Shown here piece after piece: positions 20,101 through 26,025 of a DNA stretch of 45,120 nt (the first letter of the stretch is position 1; each line of letters starts with the position of its first letter). The notes beneath the pieces are model-generated. The model was not told the DNA's origin. It saw only the letters and a program-made list of their open reading frames with translations, and made no database searches. Source of the stretch: Candidatus Kuenenia stuttgartensis (GTDB taxonomy: Bacteria; Planctomycetota; Phycisphaerae; Phycisphaerales; SM1A02); NCBI GenBank assembly GCA_945902075.1, contig CAMDMA010000029.1, positions 1-45,120 on the forward strand, read 5' to 3'. The translations under genes were made by a program, and so were the position numbers.

Positions 20101-22512
20101 GTCATTGCTGATCCACGAACTTCGAGTTTGCTTGTCGCTGGTGGACCGGAGGATGCGGCGCTCGTGCGGCAGATCGTAGCGAAGCTCGACGAGATCCCTT
20201 CGAATCCAGCGATTGGCGTTCATGTGCTTCCGCTTGCCGCTGCGCGGGCTGAGGCTATCTCGCCCAGGCTCCAGCAGTTGATGCGCGATCGAGCCACCTC
20301 GCTTGGTGTTTCGCAGACGCCGTCGGATGCCGTGTCCATCGCTCCCGACGTCGCGTCGAACTCGCTCATCGTGGCCGCAAGTGAAGAGAATCTTGAAGTG
20401 GTGAAAGGGCTCGTCGATCTCCTCGCAAAGGCCGCGCAGGACCAGCTTGCGGATAAGCCATTCGAGATCATTGTTCTCGCGAAGACCACGGCACCCGACA
20501 TGGCGCGCATGCTTGATGAGATGTATGTCGCTGAGGAAAATCGTCGTCGCGGCGACAATACGGTTCAGGTTTCGTCTGACTCTCGACTCAATGCAATCAT
20601 TGCAAGTGGCCCCGAGGCTGACATCGCGGCGATCCGTCGGCTTGTCGCTCAGCTCGACGGAGCGAAGCCACAAGCAGTCGTCGAGATTAAGTACATCCCT
20701 TTGCAGGGCGCGAACGTGCAGGAAACGGTCGGACTCATTCAGAGTGTGCTGTCTGGGAATTCGCTTGCCGGTCGCAATGGCCAACAGGCGACGATTCTCA
20801 AGTACCTGAAGGAGATTGAGGGCGGATCCTCCGATGGCGAGGTTGAAATGGAGATTTCGACCGCGACTCGTCAGTCCATCTCGCTCGTACCCGATGTTCG
20901 AACAAACACCGTGATCGTACGTGCGCCTAGGGATTCGATGGCGCTCATTGAGCGCATGATTCGCGATCTCGACACCTCGACAAGTGGCGCGCAAGACATT
21001 CGAATTTTCAAGTTGGTCAATGCCGACGCTGACTCCATGGGCCGGCTTCTCAAGGAACTCTTCAATCTTCGCCAATCCGGCAATCTCTATGTGCTGAAGC
21101 CGCGCGAAGAGGCGTCGGATGCAACTACCACCGCCGCATCAACGCGCAACGCGGAGCCTGTGCTCGCGAGCGAGGGCACGCTGGGTTCTGATCTCACGCT
21201 TGTCCCCGACGATCGTCAGCAACTCTCGATCACCGTCGACGATCGCACGAACTCGCTACTTGTCTCGGGCACGCCAAATTATCTTGAGCTCGTTGAGAAG
21301 GTGGTGAAGGAACTTGATCTTCAGCCAGCGAACGAGCGTGATACCTTTGTGTACAAACTGAAGAACGCCACAGCCGCGGATGTTGCGCGCGTCGTGAATG
21401 AGTTTGTGAGCGAGGATCAGCGAAAGATCCTGCAGACACTTTCCGCAGACGAACTCCCGAGCGCGACCAAACTGCTCGAGCGCGAGGTGACGGTCGTCGG
21501 CGATTTGAAGTCGAACACTGTGTTGGTAAACGCGAGCCCCAAGTATCTTGAGAAAGTTCGCACGATCATCGGTGAACTCGACATCGATCCACCGCAGGTG
21601 TTGATTCAGGTTTTGCTTGCAGAGGTCTCGCTTGACTCAAGTGAATCAATTGGCCCAGAGTTTGGTCGCGCACGCTTTGGCGATTTCACCGCCGCTGCAG
21701 GCATGGGCAACATCAAGGGCATCGGTGGGCGTACAGGAAATCAGCTGCTTGGATCTCTGTTCTCAAATTCGGGAACGCCGAACGTCGCGATTGGTTCAGA
21801 AGATTTCGAACTCCTTATCAATGCGCTCGCTTCACAGAGTCGTGTGCAGGTGTTGTCCAATCCGTCAGTGATGGTCGAGAACAACTCTGAGGGCTTCATC
21901 CAAGTTGGTGAAACCGTGCGGCTTCCGGACGCGGTGAGTTTCTCAAGCGCGGGGCAACAATCGAGCGTGACGCCGGAAGACATCGGCATTCTGTTGCGAG
22001 TGACACCCTCGATCAATCCTGATGGCTTTGTGCGCATGGCTATTGAGCCAGAGATTTCGCGCTTGTCGCTTCAAACCACGCAGATTTCAGAGAACTTCAA
22101 CTCTCCGGTTGTGACCCGTCGTCGTGCCACCACGACGGTGACAGTGAAGGACGGACAGACAGTGGTGATCGGCGGCTTGATCAGCGACCGTTTCGAGCGC
22201 ATTGATCAGAAGATTCCGCTGCTTGGCGACATCCCAATTTTGGGCGCGCTGTTTCGGCAGTTCCGCGAGAACGCGTCGAAGACTGAACTTCTCATTGTGC
22301 TTACCCCGCATGTCGTTCGCTCGCCATCTCAGGGCGGTGGCGACACGGCTGCTGCACTCTCCGAAGCGGCGCTGCGCAAACTCACGCTCCCGCCAGAACT
22401 TCTCGAGCAGATCCGGAAGGGCGAGTTGGAGGGCGCATCGATGAACGTCGGAGGAAGCGCAAAACCTGTTGCCGTTCCTGAAGACACCGATGCATCTGAG
22501 GTACCGAAGTGA
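8128..22512 (+). CDS. gspD: Giant type II secretin GspD with about 52 N1-type domains
   Basis: Outer-membrane secretin of the T2SS, but 4794 residues long against about 650-750 for usual GspD. Residues 1-31 look like a signal peptide. An N0-like domain spans about 65-141 (FKGQTYDQILDYFSRVSGYP). From about 161 to 4488 runs an unbroken chain of about 52 units, mean length near 83 residues, each with the N1/Secretin_N pattern: a lead strand (like RVIPLKHA), a helix, a variable loop, the strand motif D-x-x-(T/S)-N-(S/A)-L-(I/L)-V-x-A, and a closing helix ending in LD. The core (about 4490-4735) is a normal secretin beta-barrel domain: VLIQVLLAEVSLD, VQVLSNPSVMVENN, GETVRLPDAV, VIGGLISD, PLLGDIPILGALF, LLIVLTPHVVRS. 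The frame is clean, with no internal stop and with uniform codon use. A Ser/Pro-rich linker interrupts the chain near 2075-2175. The stop overlaps the lipoprotein start by 4 bp. Confidence 0.95.
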   Translation: MKKRTARSAALVVPTIVGPILAAALAGPVGGAQVGGTQPDVGQDSASSQSLPTPTAAPQSTSPRIRFNFKGQTYDQILDYFSRVSGYPIVREVDVPKGTVDYIYPKEYTLDEALQTLNVLLQTQNCMLRVESGRMFLQKLDDMKRENVPTFVGTLPAQVTDDTIVTVVLPLLNAQAKGVAEQLKNLVATYGSVTALEQQNAVLVVETAAQVRRLQLIIDELDRQDVENVIEFIPIRYAKSVELMKSLQALMGERVVEYVVNPADGKKTKIEENRVAGLVVAADERTNAIVARGSRAKIDQLKQSIELLDVPIAGGAEPTASGGRGMKTFQVAKVKAPIAKERLEQLFAAYPADKKPTIVALPEAERVTIVGDLGSIDDAERFIGEMEGFEPSRLKPSATVRERLRGDRAIAALELQSASPEAILVAAKSLLSKRQQDEISLVAGPDGRTILVAGDSADIAGIRAVIETLDRPTNVDRQVRLMRVASPDPEKSVVRARELYEQQTPAADPARSLRIELDASSRELVLVGSAQSIQRFTELLNQVDGVRVVERETRRIALNNALPSAIAPQLRELAKQVLDPRDGTAFVAPIVEPLDATRSILVSGSPAEVSELQSLASGLDRPARDAFSFRVIPVPGLEAQKLVDRTNLVYAQLAKGGDAELESPAVEIDASSGALLVSGRREAVAMYESAIAQARQLMPPTRTGKIVPMRAALAGDVATKLAPLLASAVPVDPSRTIAPAEIKVIEPTNALYIVGESAQIALVESFIRDLDVAAPDALPPLRLLQLRGGDAVQVAAMLAQRYDTRAPELRRSQPVRVESDATTNTLVVTAHPAVFEEIRTLVDDMNRAGDAGTGPTRETFVVALKTAKAAELAIALDRLYPAPPVPLDARGRPLPHLQKQKEVFVAADPTTNSLIVEAPAERRASFEELVSTLDRTPLPPLAELRTYRVEKGDIERIAQSLRDLAARGMLAKPGLDGAKPVDVLIQPEPASRTLIVAGDATTFEKTEQLLKQLQAIPAKRGVRVVDVGASDPTQLVAKAMKLAALEPVEGAAPPVELEIDIPNGMIVASGEEEPLARFADACRQLLAATAPGADVRVIPLAHAKAVDAKASIEGLAASRLGQAAGFAREPAIEVLEKTNSLLVAADGRQHELLAVLVKNLDVPSGATPPMRILQLRTADASTLAAALNAQFAQRSPDEKGAKPVQITAEPQTNALIVAAHPDLLPEIQQVIEDLNGSTRQSATDREIRIFSLKVARAAELAKTIDEMYPAQPIPVDPRGRARPELQPPRDVVVRADAQTNSLIVDAPVARMAGFDKLVEQLDRAQATPEAEIRTWRVSDANIETLAKTIRELATAGQLGSEGSSTVVSFEPVSKTLVVSGAPSVFAKVEQIVRGVEGAAQPATTLRVFKLKVARAETLAPLVRSALEGRLAQIEPTLAGKSERVLDVAADKRSNALIVSAPDALMPVVEELVRQLDDGSASAGDPVVRVRPLSYADATQVSTSLTQALAAATNPTTREPLSVKVIPATGANALLLVGPVSDLDEAEKLVAPLDERPALDSVDAKTFPLVNADCARIAPLVQRLLADQQETDPRIVLERMRRNRGQADSTPPVRVEADTRTNALIVSGAARIMTVAEGLIKQLDREGDVSARTWAVFTPTKAVVANLVDEARRILDATNASALARVELSALPQSGTIVIVGTSEGSAQARALLAELDEKAFAAPAADFRVVQLRHVAPDVVVSALNAVLLDRSRWPSQLLAAAKAGAPVVEPKVVGDVLNARVVVTAPTELMSVASEVIAQLDKPRDGDAPTEIRVYPLTQAGAADVAKAVEQALSARAATQPNRRRASVSAEPTSNSLVVAADPAQLDEVDAVIRAIDVRGPRDAARVRTVFLKNARAGQMAPLVEQLLAGEERRADRARPTAAGVPANEPPLRVIADERINAVVISATPSALDAAEEMLEQLDVAPGKETDRTVRVLSLRNADAAEIAKSLVDLFETDDGTETPPVVRVNVASNSLLVRATEKQFSTIEGIVSKLDGASIATSRTLRSVPLDPTKGDAEEMARLLRRLMENSDGDVEVISVEELLKRYEPEKKPASGTQGRRFDLDGLPTLTSSMVEPTWPPRLPARLAFVAQIFAQSPSAAESQSTPNVSSPPIPESLIPKDGELGADTQGVTVAVDKESNSLLLLGSPREIERAMRLIEQASKSLPGEGSRIRAIKLPASSDPTALASVVVGALARMTPAGGAIGDLAKRVAIVADPDTRSLLVVASDRDFDAVGQLVATLARGQQTETVVVKSYVLRNAGAERIAEALRSVVTQGGGTKLRALAVTLAGDAPGTNGEITFDPTKLRVIAEKGANAVTVVGSPEAIAFADRFIAFTDREERSIAPEMRLLPLRYARASELARTLQLIFAARGRALSQQGIVVSMPEFSSDERTNTLVVSGGAEVAPEIERIASKLDEPSASGKAPLETIPLTHARPTEVAATVEKLVVSADPARKERTQIVADDAAGVMIVRAEPLVLEEIRAIAKEVDRVGARQFAIRPIKLERADAQRVSVALQKLFDDRAQITGASRQRGQRVVSIVGDSRSATVFVAASDDDFKEISELVQGFDAPEVAPSYEFKVYSLKFARAGELARTVEQMLSEMGEASAEDAATVRGDEKRNALIVVGRGDRFALVGEIVSTLDVEPTAGDSRSVKTYDTRFGDLEQVAALVRDTLGERPQRPWETQIAVAGSRVIPVLRAGQIVVRATDAQHAEVKTLLDSLAKTLVQEGRETSVIPVEFASPAELAQTLRTFLDDRAAGAGAGSTSATIVPSASGGALLVAGTAEEVATVRDLVSRIDQPQSGGDRQSDIVVLRKGTAAEIARMVADQFRGRGGAQGVTVTPDVRTNSILVSAPASQFVQVRALIERLDAPASAEETIIRTFALKSAKADEAVRVLTQSLQLDPKGRTQGIAVKIDPNAAAVQVNARIVADRRSNALVVTATAESLPVIESLLAQLDDAPAKSPVEFRIIDLKHAIASDVASTLERLVSGDASKVEGAEAPRIEADTAQNRLIVAAGPEQFATILEVVKAVDVPSERKRVTDFVPLAHAKARGVEEALGYFYGRFAIDADSPAKQSVRIVGDEATNSLVISADESEWPAIRELVAKLDSEQYDGSRQLRVIAMKHADAKSVATAINEAFRLTANQTAQPAPAKQGEPAAQPAVVTQAKPEEIVSASADEFSNNIVIAASPANMKKIEAIIEQLDQPDFAQLPPPRLIEVRYGNPEQLARAIERVFGPGRDAGRDRGLRIVGDSTSNALIVRASEEDFAKIAAIAEALQQQATEQGLQVHLIRLKSAPAARVAGAIREAFAQRARQAGLSLSIQVDTVANGLVIASTGPIFDEIKSIVEQMDALAPDSTKGIFIIDLVNTSPEAAKKIIEEIGLDRPQPLDSVSKVISEPLKVSVASGRSALVIVANPADRDTIVSLLKSIDTDPPMADADVRIVRMKNAAATSIAATLNAMVAQSVAAVQGGTAKQGELARALQEQVRRLQIQPDGAAAPIALDLQKPIKILADATSNALVLSSTSDNVRALEEAAKLFDTLPVTDAATVRVFPLENIQATQFARIVRELFTQGKQLGVLQGTQVKAQAGGATGEALAQDVAMSVDDRTNTVVVAGKEEAVALVEVLRDRLDSQVSVGWIEPRIVKLQYADAREIAEMLRTVLVEGSTKLPESGPLQKQVGRIRMARAGDGTVPPTVLESDIFAPLTQLVIRPDMTTNSLVLVGSTQNLEIVGALIQQLDTEAAAPGALVRIYPLENASASRIGPLVVQLFEQQFAAKTIRAEDRVRVVPDERLNSLVVSTSVRSFAVLDELLKSLDQKVTPDIREIRTIDLKHASAPRLAVILQRMMDARVDRLKKASPETADLERATIASDERTNQLLVAAGADAFDVLQSLINDLDTAELLEESGVEVVPVKKANLDRLSGAIAQILNRRFAELTPEVAKRVKPLVIADPRTSSLLVAGGPEDAALVRQIVAKLDEIPSNPAIGVHVLPLAAARAEAISPRLQQLMRDRATSLGVSQTPSDAVSIAPDVASNSLIVAASEENLEVVKGLVDLLAKAAQDQLADKPFEIIVLAKTTAPDMARMLDEMYVAEENRRRGDNTVQVSSDSRLNAIIASGPEADIAAIRRLVAQLDGAKPQAVVEIKYIPLQGANVQETVGLIQSVLSGNSLAGRNGQQATILKYLKEIEGGSSDGEVEMEISTATRQSISLVPDVRTNTVIVRAPRDSMALIERMIRDLDTSTSGAQDIRIFKLVNADADSMGRLLKELFNLRQSGNLYVLKPREEASDATTTAASTRNAEPVLASEGTLGSDLTLVPDDRQQLSITVDDRTNSLLVSGTPNYLELVEKVVKELDLQPANERDTFVYKLKNATAADVARVVNEFVSEDQRKILQTLSADELPSATKLLEREVTVVGDLKSNTVLVNASPKYLEKVRTIIGELDIDPPQVLIQVLLAEVSLDSSESIGPEFGRARFGDFTAAAGMGNIKGIGGRTGNQLLGSLFSNSGTPNVAIGSEDFELLINALASQSRVQVLSNPSVMVENNSEGFIQVGETVRLPDAVSFSSAGQQSSVTPEDIGILLRVTPSINPDGFVRMAIEPEISRLSLQTTQISENFNSPVVTRRRATTTVTVKDGQTVVIGGLISDRFERIDQKIPLLGDIPILGALFRQFRENASKTELLIVLTPHVVRSPSQGGGDTAAALSEAALRKLTLPPELLEQIRKGELEGASMNVGGSAKPVAVPEDTDASEVPK
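8605..21593 (+). repeat. Array of about 52 diverged N1-type domain repeats in gspD
   Basis: I counted the units by the recurring strand motif (for example TNALIV, TNSLIV, SNSLVV, SNALIV, TNTVIV) and the terminal LD that closes each unit. Pairwise identity is low for most neighbours, so this is an old protein-level repeat rather than a DNA satellite. Some sets are closer: the four-unit block at about 10232-11185 resembles the block at about 11407-12330 unit by unit. The count could shift by one or two because a few units (for example those at about 9100-9300, 16210-16430 and 14280-14740) are degenerate or carry insertions. Confidence 0.85.
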
Positions 22513-23069
22513 GGCGCCTGCGCAGGGTTCGATTGTTGATAGTTGCGGTGCTTGGACTTGCTTCGTGTCAGACCACCGTCACAACATCGGACGGTACGCG
22601 CGCTGCGCCGAAGCCTCGCGAATCGCCGGTAGCGCCCGTGGGCACCATGCCGAATGCAATCGCGATTACCTTTGCGCCCAAGCCTGCGGATACCGACGGC
22701 AATCTGTTGCCCGACTCACTGCAAGTTACGGCTTATCTCTTTGCGCGCCCACATCCTGCGCCGCTCTTTGCCGATGGATCATTTCACTTTTCAATCTATC
22801 GATTGGGGCAGGCAGCGAGTGCTGAATCGGACGGTGGCGAACCGCTGAGAACTTGGGAGTTCTCCGCCGAATCCGTAGCGCTCGCGCGGTCGATGGCACT
22901 CGCCGGACCGTGTCACGAGTTTGTTCTGTCGCTACTCGCGAATCGTGGAATCGACTCGTTGCCGGTCGAGAGTGTCGACTTGATCGCCTGGTTTGAGCCA
23001 AGCGACGGCTCCGCGAAGGTGTGGCTGCGTGGAGTCCGCGGGGTCCAGTTTCCAAAACCGGAGCGCTGA
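22509..23069 (+). CDS. Small lipoprotein downstream of gspD, candidate secretin pilotin
   Basis: A 186-residue predicted lipoprotein. Basic residues at 2-8 precede a hydrophobic stretch and a lipobox L17-A18-S19-C20. The next residue is Gln, not Asp, which by the enterobacterial Lol rule would favour the outer membrane. The rest shows alternating strand-like segments (NAIAITFAPKPADTDGN, SLQVTAYLFARP, HFSIYRL, SVDLIAWFEPSDGSAKVWL) and no family I recognise. It starts with GTG 22509, which overlaps the gspD stop (GTGA), so it is translationally coupled to the secretin and is the last gene of the operon. A pilotin-like role (targeting or stabilising GspD in the outer membrane) is inferred from lipidation and position, not from similarity to GspS. 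Confidence 0.8.
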   Translation: MRRLRRVRLLIVAVLGLASCQTTVTTSDGTRAAPKPRESPVAPVGTMPNAIAITFAPKPADTDGNLLPDSLQVTAYLFARPHPAPLFADGSFHFSIYRLGQAASAESDGGEPLRTWEFSAESVALARSMALAGPCHEFVLSLLANRGIDSLPVESVDLIAWFEPSDGSAKVWLRGVRGVQFPKPER

Positions 23070-23080
23070 TCGCACAGGCA

Positions 23081-23138
23081 ACAAAACGAACAACGCGAGC
23101 CGAGGCATACTCCTGTAGCTCGCGTTGCTTTTGTTTTC
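23081..23138 (+). terminator. Bidirectional intrinsic terminator
   Basis: CAACGCGAGC (23091-23100) and GCTCGCGTTG (23118-23127) form a perfect 10-bp GC-rich stem with a 17-nt loop. On the plus strand CTTTTGTTTTC follows. On the minus strand the stem is followed by the complement of ACAAAACGAA, again T-rich. It therefore closes the T2SS operon on one side and the tRNA-Gln (and possibly asd) transcript on the other. Confidence 0.88.
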
Positions 23139-23165
23139 ACGCTCTCAAGTTCGTGAGCGTTGGAG

Positions 23166-23236
23166 CTGGGGATCCTAGATTCGAACTAGGACAAAGTGAA
23201 CCAGAATCACTTGTGCTACCGTTACACCAATCCCCA
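23166..23236 (-). tRNA. tRNA-Gln (anticodon CUG)
   Basis: The minus strand folds as a 71-nt tRNA. A 7-bp acceptor stem (TGGGGAT with ATCCCCA) is joined by a D arm with GTG/CAC and loop TAACGGTAG. The anticodon arm is AGTGA/TCACT with loop TTCTGGT, giving anticodon CTG and therefore glutamine. The T arm is CCTAG/CTAGG with loop TTCGAAT. The discriminator base is G. A CCA end is not encoded directly after it (CTCCA follows), so CCA would be added by the nucleotidyltransferase. An upstream promoter and the downstream terminator frame it as an independent unit. Confidence 0.95.
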
Positions 23237-23250
23237 ATCGTTGAGTCGGC

Positions 23251-23278
23251 ATGATAGCCGCGGACGACGAATCTTCAA
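23251..23278 (-). promoter_or_regulatory. Sigma70-like promoter of tRNA-Gln
   Basis: On the minus strand, TTGAAG (23278-23273) and TATCAT (23256-23251) are separated by 16 bp and lie 14 bp upstream of the tRNA 5' end. Four of six -35 and five of six -10 bases match the housekeeping consensus. The position fits a short 5' leader for RNase P processing. It lies in the 82-bp gap after asd. Confidence 0.65.
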
Positions 23279-23318
23279 GCCAACGAGACGGCCCCTTCGA
23301 CTCGCAAGGGTCGATGTT

Positions 23319-24368
23319 TCATGCAGGATTATCAGCGACGGTTTGCGGAAGAAAGTGCTCCGCGATCTGAATGGCGTTGAGTGCTGCACCCTTCCGAATC
23401 TGGTCGCCGCAGACGAAGAGGGCTGCGCCCCGGTCGCCGACCACGCTGCGGTCCATGCGTATCCGACCGACCAGAATGTCATCACCACCAGCCGCCATCA
23501 ACGGCTCCGGAAACCGATTCTGTACGCGGTCGTCTATGACAGTGACGCCCGGCGCGTGCGCGAGGAGCGCACGAATCTCCTCCTCAGTAGTCGCGCGCGC
23601 AAACTCGAGGTGAATTGCCTCCGCGTGTGCTCGAAGCGTGGGAACGCGGACACACGTCGCAGAAACGCGGACCGCGGTCGAGCCCCAGATGCGCTGGGTT
23701 TCGGTGAGCAACTTACGCTCCTCTTCATTCGAGCCATCGGCACCGATCGCGGAGTTGTGACTGAACACATTAAACAGATATTGTCGCCCGAAGATGGTGG
23801 TGTCCATGGTCGTGCCCGCCGCGAAGGCGCGGGCTTGTGATTCAAGTTCGGCCATCGCGGCAGCACCGGCCCCGGACGCCGCCTGATAGGTCGCAGCAAC
23901 CATGCGCTCGACTCCGATCGCGCGGTGGAGTGGGGTGACGGCGACGAGTGCAATGATCGTTGAACAATTTGGATTCGCGATGATCGTCGGTCGGTCGATC
24001 GCGTCGAGCGCGTGTGCATTGACTTCAGGCACCACAAGTGGGCAAGAGGAATCAGCCCGAAATGCGCTTGAGTTATCAACGACGAGCGCGCCAGCGTCGC
24101 GGAACTTCGGCGCCCACTCCTTCGAAATACTCTTGCCCGCAGAGAAGAACGCGAGGTCGACTTTCTCCGGCATCCCATGATCAAGCGTCTCGCAAGCGAT
24201 GTCGCCGCCCGCGAAGGCGATGCGCGAACCCACTGACCGGGGCGAAGCAAAGAGCCGCAGCGATCTCAGCGGAAATCCTCGACTTTCCAGGATGGTGATC
24301 ATCTCGCGCCCAACGGCACCGGTGGCACCGACGATCGCGACGGTTGGGAGGTTTGGCATTCGCATCAT
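23319..24368 (-). CDS. asd: Aspartate-semialdehyde dehydrogenase
   Basis: Reduces aspartyl phosphate to aspartate semialdehyde with NADPH, the branch point to lysine/diaminopimelate, threonine and methionine. Signatures are the Rossmann motif VAIVGATGAVG near residue 9, the catalytic cysteine in ANPNCSTI (Cys135), YQAASGAGAAAM, and RVPTLRAHAEAIHLEF, which holds the substrate-binding Arg and the general-base His. The frame is open upstream to 24461, but that would run into apaG, and the family N-terminus begins right at MMRMPNLPTVAIVG, so I start at ATG 24368 (349 residues, normal length). It is divergent from apaG with a 54-bp gap and is followed by tRNA-Gln on the same strand. Confidence 0.94.
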   Translation of the reverse strand: MMRMPNLPTVAIVGATGAVGREMITILESRGFPLRSLRLFASPRSVGSRIAFAGGDIACETLDHGMPEKVDLAFFSAGKSISKEWAPKFRDAGALVVDNSSAFRADSSCPLVVPEVNAHALDAIDRPTIIANPNCSTIIALVAVTPLHRAIGVERMVAATYQAASGAGAAAMAELESQARAFAAGTTMDTTIFGRQYLFNVFSHNSAIGADGSNEEERKLLTETQRIWGSTAVRVSATCVRVPTLRAHAEAIHLEFARATTEEEIRALLAHAPGVTVIDDRVQNRFPEPLMAAGGDDILVGRIRMDRSVVGDRGAALFVCGDQIRKGAALNAIQIAEHFLPQTVADNPA

Positions 24369-24422
24369 GAGCGGTCGATCGTATCGCGTCGCCCGCGTCG
24401 GCGGTGCGACTATGCTGTCCCT

Positions 24423-24833
24423 ATGTCTGCTACCGCCGCCACGCCCTCCGTTCCCAAGCATGGTTCAGAAGCCGTCACTGATGGTGTTCGCGTGATCGTG
24501 CGACCGTCGTTTATGCCGTCAGAATCGTCGCTCGAGGCCAAGCGCTTCTTATTCAGTTACAGCGTCACCATCCGGAATGATGGACTCGCGCGTATCCGAC
24601 TTGCAGCGCGGCACTGGCGCATCATCGATGGAGACGGTGAAGAGCGAATCATTGAAGGTCCGGGCGTCGTGGGCGAGCACCCCGAACTCGGGCCCGGCGA
24701 TAGTTTCGAGTATTCAAGCTTCTGTCCGATGTCGACTCCGTGGGGCACGATGGAAGGACATTTCACCTTCGAGCGCGAAGGGAAGCCATTCCAAGTGGCG
24801 GTCGGTCGGTTCTATCTGGTTGCTTCAGCCTGA
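24423..24833 (+). CDS. apaG: ApaG domain protein
   Basis: A 136-residue protein made almost wholly of one ApaG (DUF525) domain, a fibronectin-III-like beta sandwich. The family signatures are visible: FLFSYSVTIRNDG near 40-52, ARHWRIIDGDGE near 62-73, VVGEHPELGPGDSFEYSS near 80-97 and CPMSTPWGTMEGHF near 99-112. In enterobacteria the gene sits by apaH and ksgA; here it is a single gene between divergent asd and convergent trpS, so context gives no hint about role. The molecular function of ApaG remains unclear. A TATGCT element lies only seven bases before the start, which might mean a very short leader. Confidence 0.9.
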   Translation: MSATAATPSVPKHGSEAVTDGVRVIVRPSFMPSESSLEAKRFLFSYSVTIRNDGLARIRLAARHWRIIDGDGEERIIEGPGVVGEHPELGPGDSFEYSSFCPMSTPWGTMEGHFTFEREGKPFQVAVGRFYLVASA

Positions 24834-24872
24834 TGCGTGACTCAAACCGCGACGTGCAGTAACGCGTAATCC

Positions 24873-25952
24873 TCAGGTGTATCGCAGCGTGCGCGGCCAT
24901 GAGACGAGATTCGCGTGGTGTTTGACCCGCTCAAGCGTTGCTTCGGCAACCTTGTTCGCGCGCTCGCACCCTGCCTTCAAGATCTCAAGCACCAGGTCAT
25001 CGCGACCTTCATACTTTGCTCGGCGGTCGCGCATGGGCTCAAGTAGTTCGTTGATCGCAGCTGCGACTTCAAGCTTCACGTGCCCATCACCAATATCCGC
25101 GCCTTTCGCATACTTGTCCTCAAGTTCGGCGATGCGTGCGGGGTCTTTGAGGAATGTGCGCACATACTGAAACAGCACATTGTTCACATCACCCGGCTCC
25201 GTCGCGCTCTGGCGACCCGTGAAGATCTTCTTAACCTTCTTCTCGACTTCCTTTGCCGGATCCGCAATGAAAATCGCGTTGTTGAGCGACTTCGACATCT
25301 TGTTGACGCCGTCGATCCCAGCAAGTCTGCCGACTTCACCAACATCTGCACGCGGAATCGGAAACACACCACCAGCACTCACGTGGTCGTTGTCCTCAGT
25401 GTGCTCATCGATGCTGCAGAAAAGTTGATTGAACCGCCGCGCAACCTCGCGCGTGAGTTCGAGGTGCGGCACTTGGTCTTCACCGACTGGCACGCCGACA
25501 GGGCGGAACGCGAGGATGTCGGCCGTCTGTCCAACCGCATAGAGGGGGAAGCCGAATGAGTAGGTTTCGCCCAGTCCTTTGAGTTCAATTTCGGTTTTCA
25601 GTGTGGGGTTTCGCATCACTCGGTTGAATGGCAAAAGCATTGCGAAAAGAAACGTGAGCTCCGCGATCGCCGGAATCTCGCTTTGGAGAAAGATGGTCGC
25701 GTGCTCTGGGTCGATTCCCATCGCCAGATAGTCGCGAACAATCCCGATGGAATCGCGCTTGATCTCATCAGACTTCGCAAGCCGCGTGGTGTACGCGTGC
25801 ATGTTCGCGATGATGAAGTAGCAGTCGTGGGTGCGTTGCAGTTCGACGCGGCGCTTGACGCTGCCAACCCAGTGGCCGAGATGCAGGCTTCCGGTTGGCG
25901 TGTCGCCGGTAAGAATGCGGGGCTTGTGGGCGATGGCTTCGGCAGTACTCAT
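24873..25952 (-). CDS. trpS: Tryptophanyl-tRNA synthetase
   Basis: Class I aminoacyl-tRNA synthetase that charges tRNA-Trp. The HIGH-type signature lies at TPTGSLHLGHWVG (about 18-30) and the KMSKS loop at NKMSKSLNN (about 216-224). In between are family motifs MRNPTLKTEIE, YPLYAVGQ-like FPLYAVGQTADIL and VPVGEDQVPHLELTREVARRFN. The length of 359 residues is slightly above the usual 330. ATG 25952 has GAGGAAA on its upstream side at good spacing. The CPBP protease gene lies 73 bp upstream on the same strand. Confidence 0.97.
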   Translation of the reverse strand: MSTAEAIAHKPRILTGDTPTGSLHLGHWVGSVKRRVELQRTHDCYFIIANMHAYTTRLAKSDEIKRDSIGIVRDYLAMGIDPEHATIFLQSEIPAIAELTFLFAMLLPFNRVMRNPTLKTEIELKGLGETYSFGFPLYAVGQTADILAFRPVGVPVGEDQVPHLELTREVARRFNQLFCSIDEHTEDNDHVSAGGVFPIPRADVGEVGRLAGIDGVNKMSKSLNNAIFIADPAKEVEKKVKKIFTGRQSATEPGDVNNVLFQYVRTFLKDPARIAELEDKYAKGADIGDGHVKLEVAAAINELLEPMRDRRAKYEGRDDLVLEILKAGCERANKVAEATLERVKHHANLVSWPRTLRYT

Positions 25953-26025
25953 AGTGTTTCCTCATGCGTGCGGCGCGGGAAGCGCCGATCGCGGGGAGCA
26001 GAGGATATCGGCAAAAACAGGCAAT

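Noticed and set aside
19891-21075. 394-residue open frame antisense within gspD
   Set aside because: Long only because of the codon bias of the sense strand; His/Arg/Leu-rich product, no recognisable domain.
8128-22512. Possibility that giant gspD is an assembly concatemer
   Set aside because: The repeats are diverged at protein and DNA level, with no long identical stretches, so misassembly from copies of one short sequence is unlikely.
8128-22512. CRISPR-like periodicity in the repeat array
   Set aside because: The periodicity is protein-level and coding, with variable unit length and no conserved direct DNA repeat.
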